Source: GCA-2746795 sp964643965 (lineage in GTDB: Bacteria > Chloroflexota > Anaerolineae > Promineifilales > Promineifilaceae). From it: a stretch of 64,000 nucleotides of DNA. Positions 43,696 through 52,631 of the stretch are shown piece by piece; positions within the stretch are counted from its first letter, which is position 1; each line of letters starts with the position of its first letter. The notes under the pieces were generated by a model that worked only from the letters and a program-made list of their open reading frames with translations, did not search any database and was not told the origin of the DNA. The position numbers were made by a program, and so were the translations under genes. The stretch covers positions 62,001-126,000 of the forward strand of contig CAZXVH010000001.1 in NCBI GenBank assembly GCA_964643965.1. The letters run 5' to 3'.

Positions 43696-43736
43696 GAGCG
43701 CGAGCGGGGAGATTTATTCGCTTCCCGCTCGCGCTC
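43696..43736. repeat. GAGCGCGAG hairpin after the lipoprotein gene
   Basis: GAGCGCGAGCGGG (43696-43708) and CCCGCTCGCGCTC (43724-43736) pair perfectly over 13 positions around a 15-base loop. It lies just past the stop codon of the minus-strand lipoprotein gene. Confidence 0.75.
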
Positions 43737-43739
43737 GCG

Positions 43740-45509
43740 CTATCCTCTCGTTTTTGGGGGAGACCAGATGTCGAACAAAGCTGTGGTGGAGCCGGAGATG
43801 AGGCGGGTGGCGGGGCCGGCGACGGTTTGCCAGCGGAAGTCCCAGTTGTCCGCAGAGCCGAGGGCGATGATGAAGGTTTTGTCGTTGAGCCATTGGGCGG
43901 CAACGGCCGTTTTGCCTTCTGCCATATCGATAAGCAACGGCTCTTCACCGGCCTGGCCTATTGCATAAGTTCCTGGCCCAGTATAAACGAATTGTTTTCC
44001 CGCCGGATTCCAGCCAAAAAAGAGGTCGGCGGCATCGCCATAAGGCGTCATGTTTTGTCCATCTCCGGCGCCGATGACAAGCGCCGATTCTCGCCCTGTC
44101 AGTTGGCGTATATAGCCTGCCTGTTCTCCTGAATCTGACCAGATAACGGGCGAAAAGATGATGTTGCCGGGTAAAGTGATTAACGATTCTGCTTTGCCGG
44201 TGGCGGGAATCCGCCATAAATTGGCTTCTGGCTTTGTATATGGCTCTGGTGAAGAGAGCGCCGCCTGGGCAAAAGCGCCGCCATCCAGCCATTGCAACCA
44301 GGGATAGAAGGCGAATTCGCTGGCGGTGTTGACGGCCGGGAAGCGGATGACGGTTTCGGCTTGGCTGCCGTCTAAATTGGCGCGGAGTACGGCCGTTTTC
44401 TGCCCCAGCAGCGCTACATTATCCGCTGAAATGGCAAATGAACCGCCGCCTTCACCGGCGGGGAACCGTTCTGTCAAGACGCCGTCCAGCGTTACCGTCC
44501 ATAAATCTTCCTGACTGCTGAGTCCTGGCCCACCGGCCCGGTCAATGATAGTGGTGTTAAAGGCCAGCGTTTTGCTGTCAGCCAACCATTGCAGCTGCCC
44601 AATCAGCGCCGCCAGATCGTCCGCGGGCGACATTTCCGCCAGGTCAGCGGCGTCAACCAACGTCTCGTTCTGGCCACTCTGCATATCGACGATGTGGAGC
44701 GCAGCGCTGACGTCTTGTTGGGTGATGTAGGCCACATAACGGCCGTTTGGCGAAATCAACACATTTCCTACCTCTTCAGCGTCAACCAGCCAGGTTGGTT
44801 CAGCGGTGCTGGTTTCCGCCAGCGGCAGCAGCCATAAAGCGCCTTTGTCGGCGTAAACCATTTTGGCGTTGGCGAGAGGGAGGCTGTTGGTAAGCGCTTC
44901 TTCACTGGCAGATGTATCTGTGGCGGCGGCCTCGCTGCTGGTGGCAGAGGTATTGGCGTCAGAAACGGCCGTTGCCTTACTCGTTGGCTCAGGGGTGGGA
45001 GCAGCGGTAGGGGTGGGCGGCGCATCCAGAGAACTGACGTTTTCCATGTTGCTGACGCTGGTATACTCTGGCCCGCCGGACACCCAGCAGGTATTGCCTT
45101 CCACTCGTTCCGGACAGACGATTTTCCACCAGCCGCTCTGTGCATGACGCCCCAGGACAACGGCCGTTTCCCCTTTGAGTAAGAAGCTGTCCCGCGTGTA
45201 TTGCACTCCCGGTCCCAGGCGAATATTGACATCTACCAATGCCCGCAGCGTGGCGCTGCCAGCAACTGGTTCGATAACGGCCGTTGGCGGCGTGGTGGGC
45301 ATATTCCCGGGCAGGGTGACAGTGGGGGCGATATGTTGGATAACGGCCGTGGGCAAACCGCTTAAATCGCCATCGCCCCCGGTTTCCTCGCCCGGCAAAC
45401 CGGGCCGCGGCAGCGTTGGCGCCAATGGCTGCCCGGCAAAAGCATTACAAGCCAACGAAACCAAAACCAATAACCCCACAAAAAGCCACAAATAACGGTG
45501 TCGTTTCAT
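43740..45509 (-). CDS. Secreted lipoprotein with SH3 and propeller-like domains
   Basis: A 589-residue exported lipoprotein. The signal peptide LWLFVGLLVLVSLAC ends in a lipobox, with Cys22 as the lipidation site. A Thr/Pro-rich linker follows, then a bacterial SH3 domain (about 90-150; VDVNIRLGPGVQYTRDSFLL is typical). A second Ala/Thr-rich linker and a TolB/WD-type beta-propeller (about 210-585, repeats such as ISPNGRYVAYITQQ and WLADSKTLAF) complete it. Six AACGGCCGTT copies lie inside (43902, 44738, 44964, 45159, 45276 plus near matches), mostly read as Thr-Ala-Val. It is probably a cell-surface sensor or cell-wall binding protein. Confidence 0.75.
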   Translation of the reverse strand: MKRHRYLWLFVGLLVLVSLACNAFAGQPLAPTLPRPGLPGEETGGDGDLSGLPTAVIQHIAPTVTLPGNMPTTPPTAVIEPVAGSATLRALVDVNIRLGPGVQYTRDSFLLKGETAVVLGRHAQSGWWKIVCPERVEGNTCWVSGGPEYTSVSNMENVSSLDAPPTPTAAPTPEPTSKATAVSDANTSATSSEAAATDTSASEEALTNSLPLANAKMVYADKGALWLLPLAETSTAEPTWLVDAEEVGNVLISPNGRYVAYITQQDVSAALHIVDMQSGQNETLVDAADLAEMSPADDLAALIGQLQWLADSKTLAFNTTIIDRAGGPGLSSQEDLWTVTLDGVLTERFPAGEGGGSFAISADNVALLGQKTAVLRANLDGSQAETVIRFPAVNTASEFAFYPWLQWLDGGAFAQAALSSPEPYTKPEANLWRIPATGKAESLITLPGNIIFSPVIWSDSGEQAGYIRQLTGRESALVIGAGDGQNMTPYGDAADLFFGWNPAGKQFVYTGPGTYAIGQAGEEPLLIDMAEGKTAVAAQWLNDKTFIIALGSADNWDFRWQTVAGPATRLISGSTTALFDIWSPPKTRG

Positions 45510-45673
45510 AATTTCAATCCAGCGATAAGACCTCCGAGGGTTTTAAAATCTCGGCAGCCTGACAAGTAAAATGCAAAATCTTTAAGAACAGTTTAAAATA
45601 GGGTACGCAATTATACAATCATTCACAAGCTCGTTGCTCATTGTCTGCCCTGCGTTCAGGCAACGAGCGACCC

Positions 45674-45745
45674 AAAAGTTCAACTTTTCTAAAAAAGCTG
45701 AACTTCTGCACACACAACACACAACACACAACACACAACACACAA
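45674..45745. repeat. AAGTTCAACTT hairpin plus (CACACAA)5 array
   Basis: 45674-45707 is a copy of the AGAAGTTCAACTTTT inverted-repeat element. It is followed at 45711-45745 by five perfect CACACAA heptamers. Together they fill the upstream region of the UbiD-type gene. A spurious open frame reads through them. Confidence 0.85.
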
Positions 45746-45760
45746 TACGGACAAAACGCC

Positions 45761-47071
45761 ATGCAATTTCGTGAATTCCTTGAACAAATCGCTGAGAGCG
45801 GCGATCTCATCACCATCAGCAAACCGGTTGACGCCACCTTTGAAGTGGCCAACGTGGCCCACGCCCTGGAAGGCCGCCTCGTCCTCTTCGACAATATCAA
45901 AGCGCATCCCGGTTGGCGCATCTGCGCCGGCCCCTGCTCTGACCGTCGTTACTTCGCCATGAGTCTTGGCGTTTCTATTGATGGATTGGTCCATCGCCTG
46001 GCTGACGCCCTGGAAAATCCGCAAACGCCCCCCGTCGTGGAAACCGCGCCTTGCCAGGAAGTGATCACCGAGGATGTGAATCTCTATGATCTGCCTATTT
46101 TGCTCCATCTGCCCGCAGACGCCGGTCACTACATTGCCAGCAACGTGGTCATCATCCAGGACCCTGATTTGGGGCGCAATATGTGTTATCATCGCCTGCT
46201 GCGACTCGACGAGAAGCGCTTTGCCGCCCGCATTGTGGAAAATCGGGGAACCCATATGGCCCTCAAAAAAACGGACGGCGATCTACCGGTGGCTATTTGC
46301 ATCGGCGTCTCCCTGGCGACCCATTTGGCGGCTTCGATGTCGCCGCCGCCAGAGGTGGATGAACTGGCGGTGGCCCATGCCCTGGCCCCTACGCCGCTGG
46401 TCAAATGCTTCACCAACGATTTGCATGTCCCGGCCGACGCTGAAATTGTGTTGGAAGGGCGCATCACTCAGCAGAAACACGCCGAAGGCCCCTTCATGGA
46501 TCTGACGGAAACGATGGATATTGTGCGCGACCAGCACATCATCGAGATTGATTTGATCACGCACCGCCGAAATCCTATTTTCCACGCCTTGCTGCCCGGC
46601 GGTCTGGAGCATAAGCTGCTCATGGGCATGCCCCGTGAACCCACTATTTTCAAAGAAGTCAACAAGGTGGTGCGCTGCACCGGTGCGGCCATTACGCCGG
46701 GCGGCGCTTCCTGGCTCCATGCGGTGGTGCAAATTGATAAGCAGGGGGCGGAAGACGGCCGTTTAGCTATCGAAGCGGCTTTCAAAGGGCATGGTTCCCT
46801 CAAACATGTGTGGGTGGTCGATACCGACATCGACATCTACGACCCGGCGCAGGTGGAATGGGCGCTGGCCACCCGCTTCCAGGCTGACAAGGATTTGATG
46901 GTATTTGAGAAGATGCCCGGCAGTTCGCTAGACCCTTCTGGCAGCCACGTTCCCGGTCAGAAAAGCCTCACCGCCAAGATGGGCCTGGATTGTACTATTC
47001 CCTGGGGCGGGGCAGAGGCTCAATTTAAACGGGGTCAATACGGCGCTGTGGATTTGAGTGAATACCTGTAG
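45761..47071 (+). CDS. UbiD-family prenyl-FMN decarboxylase
   Basis: A 436-residue decarboxylase of the UbiD superfamily, which uses prenylated FMN made by a UbiX partner. REFLEQIAESGDLITISKPV is the usual N-terminus. RIVENRGTHMALKKTDGDLPVAICIGV and FMDLTETMDIVRDQHIIEID are core blocks. LLPGGLEHKLLMGMPREPTIF and MGLDCTIPWG near the C-terminus are diagnostic. The ATG at 45761 is where homology begins. No ubiX gene is in the window. The substrate is not defined: relatives act on aromatic acids and, in archaea, on trans-anhydromevalonate phosphate. An aconitase X gene lies 2.4 kb downstream. Confidence 0.85.
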   Translation: MQFREFLEQIAESGDLITISKPVDATFEVANVAHALEGRLVLFDNIKAHPGWRICAGPCSDRRYFAMSLGVSIDGLVHRLADALENPQTPPVVETAPCQEVITEDVNLYDLPILLHLPADAGHYIASNVVIIQDPDLGRNMCYHRLLRLDEKRFAARIVENRGTHMALKKTDGDLPVAICIGVSLATHLAASMSPPPEVDELAVAHALAPTPLVKCFTNDLHVPADAEIVLEGRITQQKHAEGPFMDLTETMDIVRDQHIIEIDLITHRRNPIFHALLPGGLEHKLLMGMPREPTIFKEVNKVVRCTGAAITPGGASWLHAVVQIDKQGAEDGRLAIEAAFKGHGSLKHVWVVDTDIDIYDPAQVEWALATRFQADKDLMVFEKMPGSSLDPSGSHVPGQKSLTAKMGLDCTIPWGGAEAQFKRGQYGAVDLSEYL

Positions 47072-47176
47072 TGGCGCGTAACAAAAACTTGCTACCCGCC
47101 AGCCACCACTTGCCACCTGTAATTTAAACATACCATCGTGGTAACGGCCGTTCCCCGTTAACGAGTGTGAGAAATT

Positions 47177-48799
47177 ATGAATCTACTCCCCCTGCTCCAG
47201 AACAGCGAACTTATCCAGCAAGAGTTGGCCTTTGTCCTCCTGTTAACCATTGCCGCTGGCGTGGCCCTCGTCATTCGTCGTATCCGTTTTCCATACACGG
47301 TGGCGCTGGTGCTGGTGGGCGCGGCCCTCTCCCTGGTGCCCAACTTCCTCCCCTTCGATGTGAGCAGCGATGTCATCCTGGCGATTTTAGTGCCGCCGCT
47401 GCTCTTTGAAGCTACGCTCCATATCAAATGGAAACATATGCGTAAAGACCTGGGCCTTATCGTGGCGCTGGCGGTGGGCGGCACCCTGGTGGGCACGATT
47501 ATCGTGGGCGAAATTGTCACCTGGGTTTTAGATGTGCCTTTGTTGGCGGCGCTGGCCTTTGGCGCTCTTATCTCCGCCACCGATCCGGTGGCCGTCATCG
47601 CCTTCTTCCGCAGTTTGGGCGTCAGCAAGCGGCTGTCTCTGCTGGTGGAGGGGGAAAGTTTGTTCAACGATGGCGCGGCCATCGTCATCTTTAATTTGAT
47701 GGTGGCGTTGGCCATTGCCGGGCCGGACACGTTTAGTTTAAGCGGGGCCATCATCGAATTTCTGCGCGTTTCGTTGGGTGGCCTGACGATTGGGCTGGGG
47801 CTGGGCTACATCGTCTCCTACATTGTCCTCAAAAACCTGGACGACCATCTGATTGAAACGACCACGACAGTGGCCCTGGCGTTTGGCGCGTATGTGATCG
47901 CGGAAGAGTTTCATGTCAGCGGGATTTTAGCAGTGGTAGCGGCCGGCTTGATGGTGGGGAATATCGGCTTACAAAATACTTCGCCCACCACCCGCCTGAC
48001 GCTGGAGAATTTCTGGGAATTTTCCGCCTACGTGGTGAACTCCATGATCTTCCTGCTCATCGGCTTTGAACTGGAGATCGATCATCTGACGCCCTATTTG
48101 TTCCCCATTATTGTGGCGGTGGGCGCCATTTTGTTGAGCCGGGCCATTATCGTCTATGCCATGACCGGCATTCACAATGCCCTGACGCCGCATCCGCGAG
48201 ATGTGCCGCAAGGTTACAAGCATGTTATGTTTTGGGGCGGGCTGCGCGGCGCTATTTCCCTGGCGTTGGCCCTGACCCTCACCGGTAAGGTATTTGGCGC
48301 GGCCATTGCCAACGAACTGCGCATCATGACCTTTGGCGTGGTTTTGTTTACCCTGGTGGTGCAGGGTACGACGATTGAAAAACTCATCAACCATTTGAAG
48401 CTGGCGGTCAAACCACAGCCGCGTGTGACCCAACAGCGCTTACAAGCCACTATTTATGCCAAACGCGCCGGTAAGCAGGAGTTGGATCGCCTGCACACGG
48501 ACGATATTCTCTTCCCAGAAATTTGGCAGGCGATGAGCGATATTTATGAGGATGAAATTACTGAGGTTAAAAAAGCCTTGAATATGCATTTGCACACATA
48601 TCCTGAACTGGAGCAGGAGGTTTTTTTGCAGGCACGGGAAGAAGTGCTAAAAGCGGAACGGGCGGCGTTTAGTAATGCGGCTCGGGAAGGTTTTTTATCA
48701 GACGAACTGCATCATGAACTGGTTAAAGTAGCGGATAATCATCTGGCGGCCCTGGAGATCATCAAGGAAAACCGGGGCCTGGATGAGGATGAGGATTAA
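47177..48799 (+). CDS. CPA1-family Na+/H+ antiporter
   Basis: A 540-residue membrane transporter. The first 400 residues form about 12 hydrophobic helices with the CPA1 signatures SATDPVAVIAF and VEGESLFNDGAAIVIFN, the latter containing the ion-binding Asn-Asp. The C-terminal 130 residues are a charged cytoplasmic tail that is probably regulatory. It exchanges protons for sodium or potassium at the inner membrane. A universal stress protein follows directly, a frequent pairing with antiporters. Confidence 0.9.
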   Translation: MNLLPLLQNSELIQQELAFVLLLTIAAGVALVIRRIRFPYTVALVLVGAALSLVPNFLPFDVSSDVILAILVPPLLFEATLHIKWKHMRKDLGLIVALAVGGTLVGTIIVGEIVTWVLDVPLLAALAFGALISATDPVAVIAFFRSLGVSKRLSLLVEGESLFNDGAAIVIFNLMVALAIAGPDTFSLSGAIIEFLRVSLGGLTIGLGLGYIVSYIVLKNLDDHLIETTTTVALAFGAYVIAEEFHVSGILAVVAAGLMVGNIGLQNTSPTTRLTLENFWEFSAYVVNSMIFLLIGFELEIDHLTPYLFPIIVAVGAILLSRAIIVYAMTGIHNALTPHPRDVPQGYKHVMFWGGLRGAISLALALTLTGKVFGAAIANELRIMTFGVVLFTLVVQGTTIEKLINHLKLAVKPQPRVTQQRLQATIYAKRAGKQELDRLHTDDILFPEIWQAMSDIYEDEITEVKKALNMHLHTYPELEQEVFLQAREEVLKAERAAFSNAAREGFLSDELHHELVKVADNHLAALEIIKENRGLDEDED

Positions 48800-48800
48800 G

Positions 48801-49235
48801 ATGGATTGTATTGTATGCGCCACACGGGGCGGAGAAGGCAGCCGGGCCGCACAAATGGCGGCGATTGAGCTGGCGCAGCAGTTTGGCCTGCCCCTGGTAT
48901 TTTTGTATGTGACGGATCCGGGGAGTCTGGGTGAGGTGGATGAGCTGTTGCTAACGGCCGTTCGCCAGGAATTGAACTGGATGGGTAAAACATTGCTGCA
49001 AGTGGCTAAAGGGCGAGCGGAAGCGGCCAACTTGAAGGCTTCCGTGGAGATTCGGGTAGGCAATGTGCAGGAGGAGATCGAGCAGTTTTTGCGTGAAGTC
49101 CACGCTTCCGTTTTAATATTGGGCGCGCCGCGCGGGGTGACGGCCAATGTGTTTGGCGATGATGCGGTGGAACGTTTTGCCCAAACGATTCAGGCTGATA
49201 CCGGTGTTGAAGTGATCGTGGTGCGTCCTGATTGA
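48801..49235 (+). CDS. Universal stress protein (UspA family)
   Basis: A 144-residue single-domain UspA protein. MDCIVCATRGGEGSRAAQMAAIELAQQFG forms the first strand and helix. LGAPRGVTANVFGDDAVERF resembles the ATP-binding G-2x-G-9x-G(S/T) region but lacks the canonical final serine. The start at 48801 follows the antiporter stop by one base and has GAGGA upstream; an earlier in-frame ATG overlaps the antiporter. It probably modulates the antiporter post-translationally, as in fused antiporter-Usp proteins. Confidence 0.85.
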   Translation: MDCIVCATRGGEGSRAAQMAAIELAQQFGLPLVFLYVTDPGSLGEVDELLLTAVRQELNWMGKTLLQVAKGRAEAANLKASVEIRVGNVQEEIEQFLREVHASVLILGAPRGVTANVFGDDAVERFAQTIQADTGVEVIVVRPD

Positions 49236-49394
49236 GCCGCTTGAGGGATTGATTGGTGGGGCTGGAATCGATTGACCTGTGAAAGCGATTGGGAAAAGGC
49301 AAAAGGGATTTTGACAGAAGTAGAGAAGCGGGGCATGGTTCAAATATCCATGAAATCAGCCTGACATATTTTTGTGAAATGATCTCTTTTTTGT

Positions 49395-49452
49395 GATGAC
49401 AATGAATTTTAGAAGGGAGCGAATTCGTTATTTTCTAAAATTCGTTGTCATC
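49395..49452. promoter_or_regulatory. 20-pair inverted repeat upstream of aconitase X
   Basis: 49395-49414 and 49433-49452 are complementary at 19 of 20 positions, with a single G-U. The arms begin GATGACAATGAATTTT and end in AAAATTCGTTGTCATC. The 18-base centre contains CGAATTCG. It ends 48 bases before the aconitase X start and is not followed by a T tract. It could be an operator or a leader hairpin. The rest of the 265-base gap (49236-49500) shows nothing else. Confidence 0.75.
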
Positions 49453-49500
49453 CTTGTAAAAAGTGTAAAGCTAACTTGAACCATGCCATAAAGAGGAAAA

Positions 49501-51315
49501 ATGTCAACAATTATGCAACTGAACGAAGATCAACAAGCGATGCTGAACGGCGAACGAGGCGCGGCCAAACAGATGGGTATGCGCCTGGTTTTAGACCTGG
49601 CCGCTGCTGCCGGGGCCACTGAGCTTATTCCCATCCAAAGCGCCCATATTTCCGGCGTGTCGCCGCTGACGGGCGGGCTGGGGCTGCGCCAATTTCTGGC
49701 GAAACTCTCCGGTGATGAACAAGCAAAAGTGGCTGTGCCGACTACACTTAATGCGGCCGGCTGTGACGAAGACCAGTTTGATGAGATGAAAATCGTCGTG
49801 CCTGACTTCCGGGAACACAATCATGAAATTGTGGCCTATTATACGCAGTTGGGCGTCCAGCCGACCCAATCTTGCACCCCGTATGAATGGGATGGCGTCG
49901 TCACCGAAGGGGTGGCGGCGTGGGCGGAATCGAACGCCATCTGCTTTGGCAATTCTTACTGCGGCCTGCTGACCAACCGCGAATCGGGGCTATCAGCGCT
50001 GGCTAGTGCGCTGACGGGTTACACGCCCAAATATGGCTTGCTGGCCGACGGCGCTCGTCAGCCCAATTTGCTGGTTGAGGTGACGGCAACAATGAGCGAC
50101 CCCGCAGACTTTTCGATTTTGGGTGACTGGATTGGCATGCAGCGCAAACCATCCTGGAAGACGCCGCTTGGCCCCATTCCTCTGATTAAAGGGCTGCCGG
50201 CCGATTTAGACCATGAACAGCGCAAAGCGTTAGCGGCGGCCGCTGCCAATTACGGCTGTCCCCTGCTCTACATCGACGGCGAAGGGGATATTCCGGCCGG
50301 TGATATGCAAGATGAACTGGTATTTAGCCAGGTTGAATTGCAAAAACGATATGATGAGCTGCGTCCGCGGGTTCCCGTTTCTCTCGTCACTATTGGTTGT
50401 CCCCAGGCGTCGGTGGGAGAATTACGGGCAGCGGCCGTTCTGCTCAAAGGTAAAACGCTGCCCGCCGACGCCCCGCCCTTGTGGGTCTTCACTTCCTCTC
50501 ACAACAAAGCCATCGCCGAAAAAACGGGCCTCGCCGACATCATCCGCGACAGCGGGGCGCTGCTGCTGGAAAACACCTGTCCCGAAGTGGTGCCTTACGA
50601 CCAAAGCTGGGTACACCACATCCTCACCGACTCCATGAAAGCGGAGCATTACATCAAGTCTGGCTTAAACGGCATTCATACGTCGGTGATGACGGTGGCG
50701 GATTGCATAAGCGTGGCAAGTGGCGAGTTGCAGGTGGCGGAAGAGAAATTTACGAGTAACGATTTACGAACTCGTCCTGAGCTTGTCGAAGGATTGACGA
50801 TTGAGGGCGAACAGCTAACAGATGAGGGTGTGGCGCACAGGGGGGAAACGGCCGTTTTGCAAACTGGCTCTTTTGAATCTGCGGGTCATGGATTGCCCTC
50901 GCAGGCGGATTTTAGGGTGAAGGGGCAGGCGTTTGTGACGGATACGCCGATTACGCTGTTGGGTTTTGTCAATCGGGAAACGGGGGTGATTGAAGAGCCG
51001 GGTCATCCGATGAATGGGCAGAGCATGGCGGACAAGATCGCCATCTTCCCCAAGGGCAGCGGCTCGACGGTGGCGCCGTATGTGCTGCTGGAGTTATTCT
51101 ATCGGGGCAAGGCGCCGCTGGCGATTGTGAACACGGATATCGACCAGCAAAGTGCGCCAGCCTGTTCGTTGGAAGGGATTCCGTATGCGTACAGTTTTGA
51201 TGGGGATGTGATCGGGGGAATCAACAATGGAGACACTATCGAGTTGAGGCGGGTGGGCGAGCAGGTGGTGGTGCGGGTGTTGGAGCGGGTGACGGGGGTG
51301 GTTGGTAATGGTTAA
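49501..51315 (+). CDS. Aconitase X, large and small domains fused
   Basis: A 604-residue aconitase-superfamily dehydratase. Residues 1 to about 405 are the AcnX catalytic domain (DUF521): LNGERGAAKQMGMRLVLDL, IPIQSAHISGVSPLTGG, VAVPTTLNAAGCDEDQ and the cysteine-containing CTPYEWDG and LLENTCPEVVPYDQSWV. From about 455 to 600 is the swivel domain (DUF126): VLQTGSFESAGHGLPSQADF and IFPKGSGSTVAPYVLLEL. Known members are cis-3-hydroxyproline dehydratase and archaeal phosphomevalonate dehydratase, usually as two subunits in archaea. The linker (about 405-450, containing RTRPELVEG) is encoded by intergenic-type repeat sequence. Which reaction it performs is unknown. Confidence 0.85.
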   Translation: MSTIMQLNEDQQAMLNGERGAAKQMGMRLVLDLAAAAGATELIPIQSAHISGVSPLTGGLGLRQFLAKLSGDEQAKVAVPTTLNAAGCDEDQFDEMKIVVPDFREHNHEIVAYYTQLGVQPTQSCTPYEWDGVVTEGVAAWAESNAICFGNSYCGLLTNRESGLSALASALTGYTPKYGLLADGARQPNLLVEVTATMSDPADFSILGDWIGMQRKPSWKTPLGPIPLIKGLPADLDHEQRKALAAAAANYGCPLLYIDGEGDIPAGDMQDELVFSQVELQKRYDELRPRVPVSLVTIGCPQASVGELRAAAVLLKGKTLPADAPPLWVFTSSHNKAIAEKTGLADIIRDSGALLLENTCPEVVPYDQSWVHHILTDSMKAEHYIKSGLNGIHTSVMTVADCISVASGELQVAEEKFTSNDLRTRPELVEGLTIEGEQLTDEGVAHRGETAVLQTGSFESAGHGLPSQADFRVKGQAFVTDTPITLLGFVNRETGVIEEPGHPMNGQSMADKIAIFPKGSGSTVAPYVLLELFYRGKAPLAIVNTDIDQQSAPACSLEGIPYAYSFDGDVIGGINNGDTIELRRVGEQVVVRVLERVTGVVGNG

Positions 51316-51429
51316 TTGCAACGGGAGGAGTCATTATCCGTTTCTTGTTCTTAGTTGATTGTCAAAACGGCCGTTTCCTGGCAGGCAACTGACTAATCTT
51401 GAGTCCTCCGAAGAAAGCCCTTTTTTACC

Positions 51430-51510
51430 GCGGAGGACGCAGAGATCGCAGAGAGGTACTCTGGTTTTTTTAATTCTCCGCGCCCTCCGCGCTCTCTGCG
51501 GTTAGTTTTT
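51430..51510. repeat. Degenerate palindromic repeat in a gene-free stretch
   Basis: The 309-base gap 51316-51624 holds AACGGCCGTT (51366), then a degenerate palindrome. ACCGCGGAGGACGCAGAG near 51430 faces CTCCGCGCTCTCTGCGGT near 51485-51503, with internal CGCAGAG repeats. This CGCAGAG/CTCCGCG pattern is of the REP type. No gene is visible. Confidence 0.55.
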
Positions 51511-51624
51511 TCGGTGCAGTCAATCTTTGATCTTCAATCTTCGGGGGCTATAAGCCATCAAACCCATACTGATTGTATGTTATAATGTTCTCAAATTATG
51601 CGCTGATGATAGGAGTATCATTTA

Positions 51625-51861
51625 ATGATGTCACCAATTTATGAAGAAATAATAGATTTTATCGCGGCTGGCACCACACCTCGCAGTTTGGTTGATTTTC
51701 AACCATCCGACACAACAAAAAGCCGGGTGGCTGATTTAATTCAGCGTGAAAAAACAGAAGGTTTGTCTGCTGAAGAAACGGAAGAATTGGATCATTATCT
51801 ACAGCTAGAACATTTGATGCGTCTGGCAAAAGCCCGTGCCCGTCAACATCTCCATTCATGA
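51625..51861 (+). CDS. Small antitoxin-like partner of an HNH protein
   Basis: A 78-residue helical protein: MSPIYEEIIDFIAAGTTPRS, then a central KSRVADLIQREKTEGLSAEE and a basic C-terminus. I recall similar small proteins encoded directly before HNH nucleases in filamentous bacteria. Its stop overlaps the HNH start by ATGA. AGGAG is correctly placed. It is intact although its partner is frameshifted. A neutralising role is inferred only from arrangement. Confidence 0.55.
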   Translation: MMSPIYEEIIDFIAAGTTPRSLVDFQPSDTTKSRVADLIQREKTEGLSAEETEELDHYLQLEHLMRLAKARARQHLHS

Positions 51862-52272
51862 GCAAAACCTATATCTCGCCTGAACTGCGCCAACAAGTTG
51901 CAGAGCGAGCTAACCATCGGTGTGAATATTGTCTGATTCACGAAGATGATACGTATTTGGTCTGTCAGGTAGACCATATCATCAGTGAAAAACACGGCGG
52001 CCCCCACTCAATTAGACAATCTGGCCTATGCTTGTGTCTATTGTAATCGGTTCAAGGGGAGCGATATTGGTTCCGTATACTGGCCGTCAGAGGAAATCGT
52101 GCGTTTTTATAACCCGCGCACAGACCAATGGGCTGATCATTTTCAGGTACAGGATGTTACGATTGTTCCCCTAACGACTATCGGTGAAGTCACAATTCGT
52201 GTCTTTAAATTCAATCATATTGACCGGTTGTTAGAGCGCCAGGAACTTGTTGCCAGAGGTAGATATCCGTAG
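51858..52272 (+). pseudogene. HNH endonuclease broken by a frameshift
   Basis: The first frame gives LRQQVAERANHRCEYCLIHE and VDHIISEKHGG, the first half of an HNH nuclease with its CxxC and His. It then derails and stops at 52046. The second half continues in the next frame: PTQLDNLAYACVYCNRFKGSDIG with the second CxxC, then a normal C-terminus to 52272. Removing one C from the five-C run at 52001-52005 restores a continuous protein. So there is a one-base insertion in a homopolymer, either real inactivation or a sequencing error. Confidence 0.8.
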
Positions 52273-52631
52273 GATTTATCAGGTATCCGGGCCAGGCCTT
52301 TCTCGGATACTCTGCTGGGGCCTGGTTTTCCATTTGGGGCTGCGGGCGTGTCTCCGACCGAGCCGCACAGCATTCAAGAGGGCAACCCTTCGCTGTTAGA
52401 ATCTGCTCTGCACCTTTGTTGTCATTCCCACTGATGCAAAATTGGTTGGTATGGCCTGGGTTTCATGCCACGTAGAGCGTGGAACGAGATAAAGATCATC
52501 GCGGAAAGTAAACGGCCGTTTCCCACCCATCAAGCAAATGACTAATCTTTGATCTTTAATTTTCGGGGGAGTAACGGCCGTTCCCCTTATGCTATAATAG
52601 CGGGCACAGACTAATTCTGTAGGAGTACGAG
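52273..52631. other. Gene-free stretch with nested inverted repeats
   Basis: This 359-base gap contains GTATCCG facing CGGATAC and, interleaved, CCAGGCC facing GGCCTGG (52283-52330). It also holds two AACGGCCGTT copies (52511 and 52573). I see no ORF with a ribosome site. Confidence 0.5.
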
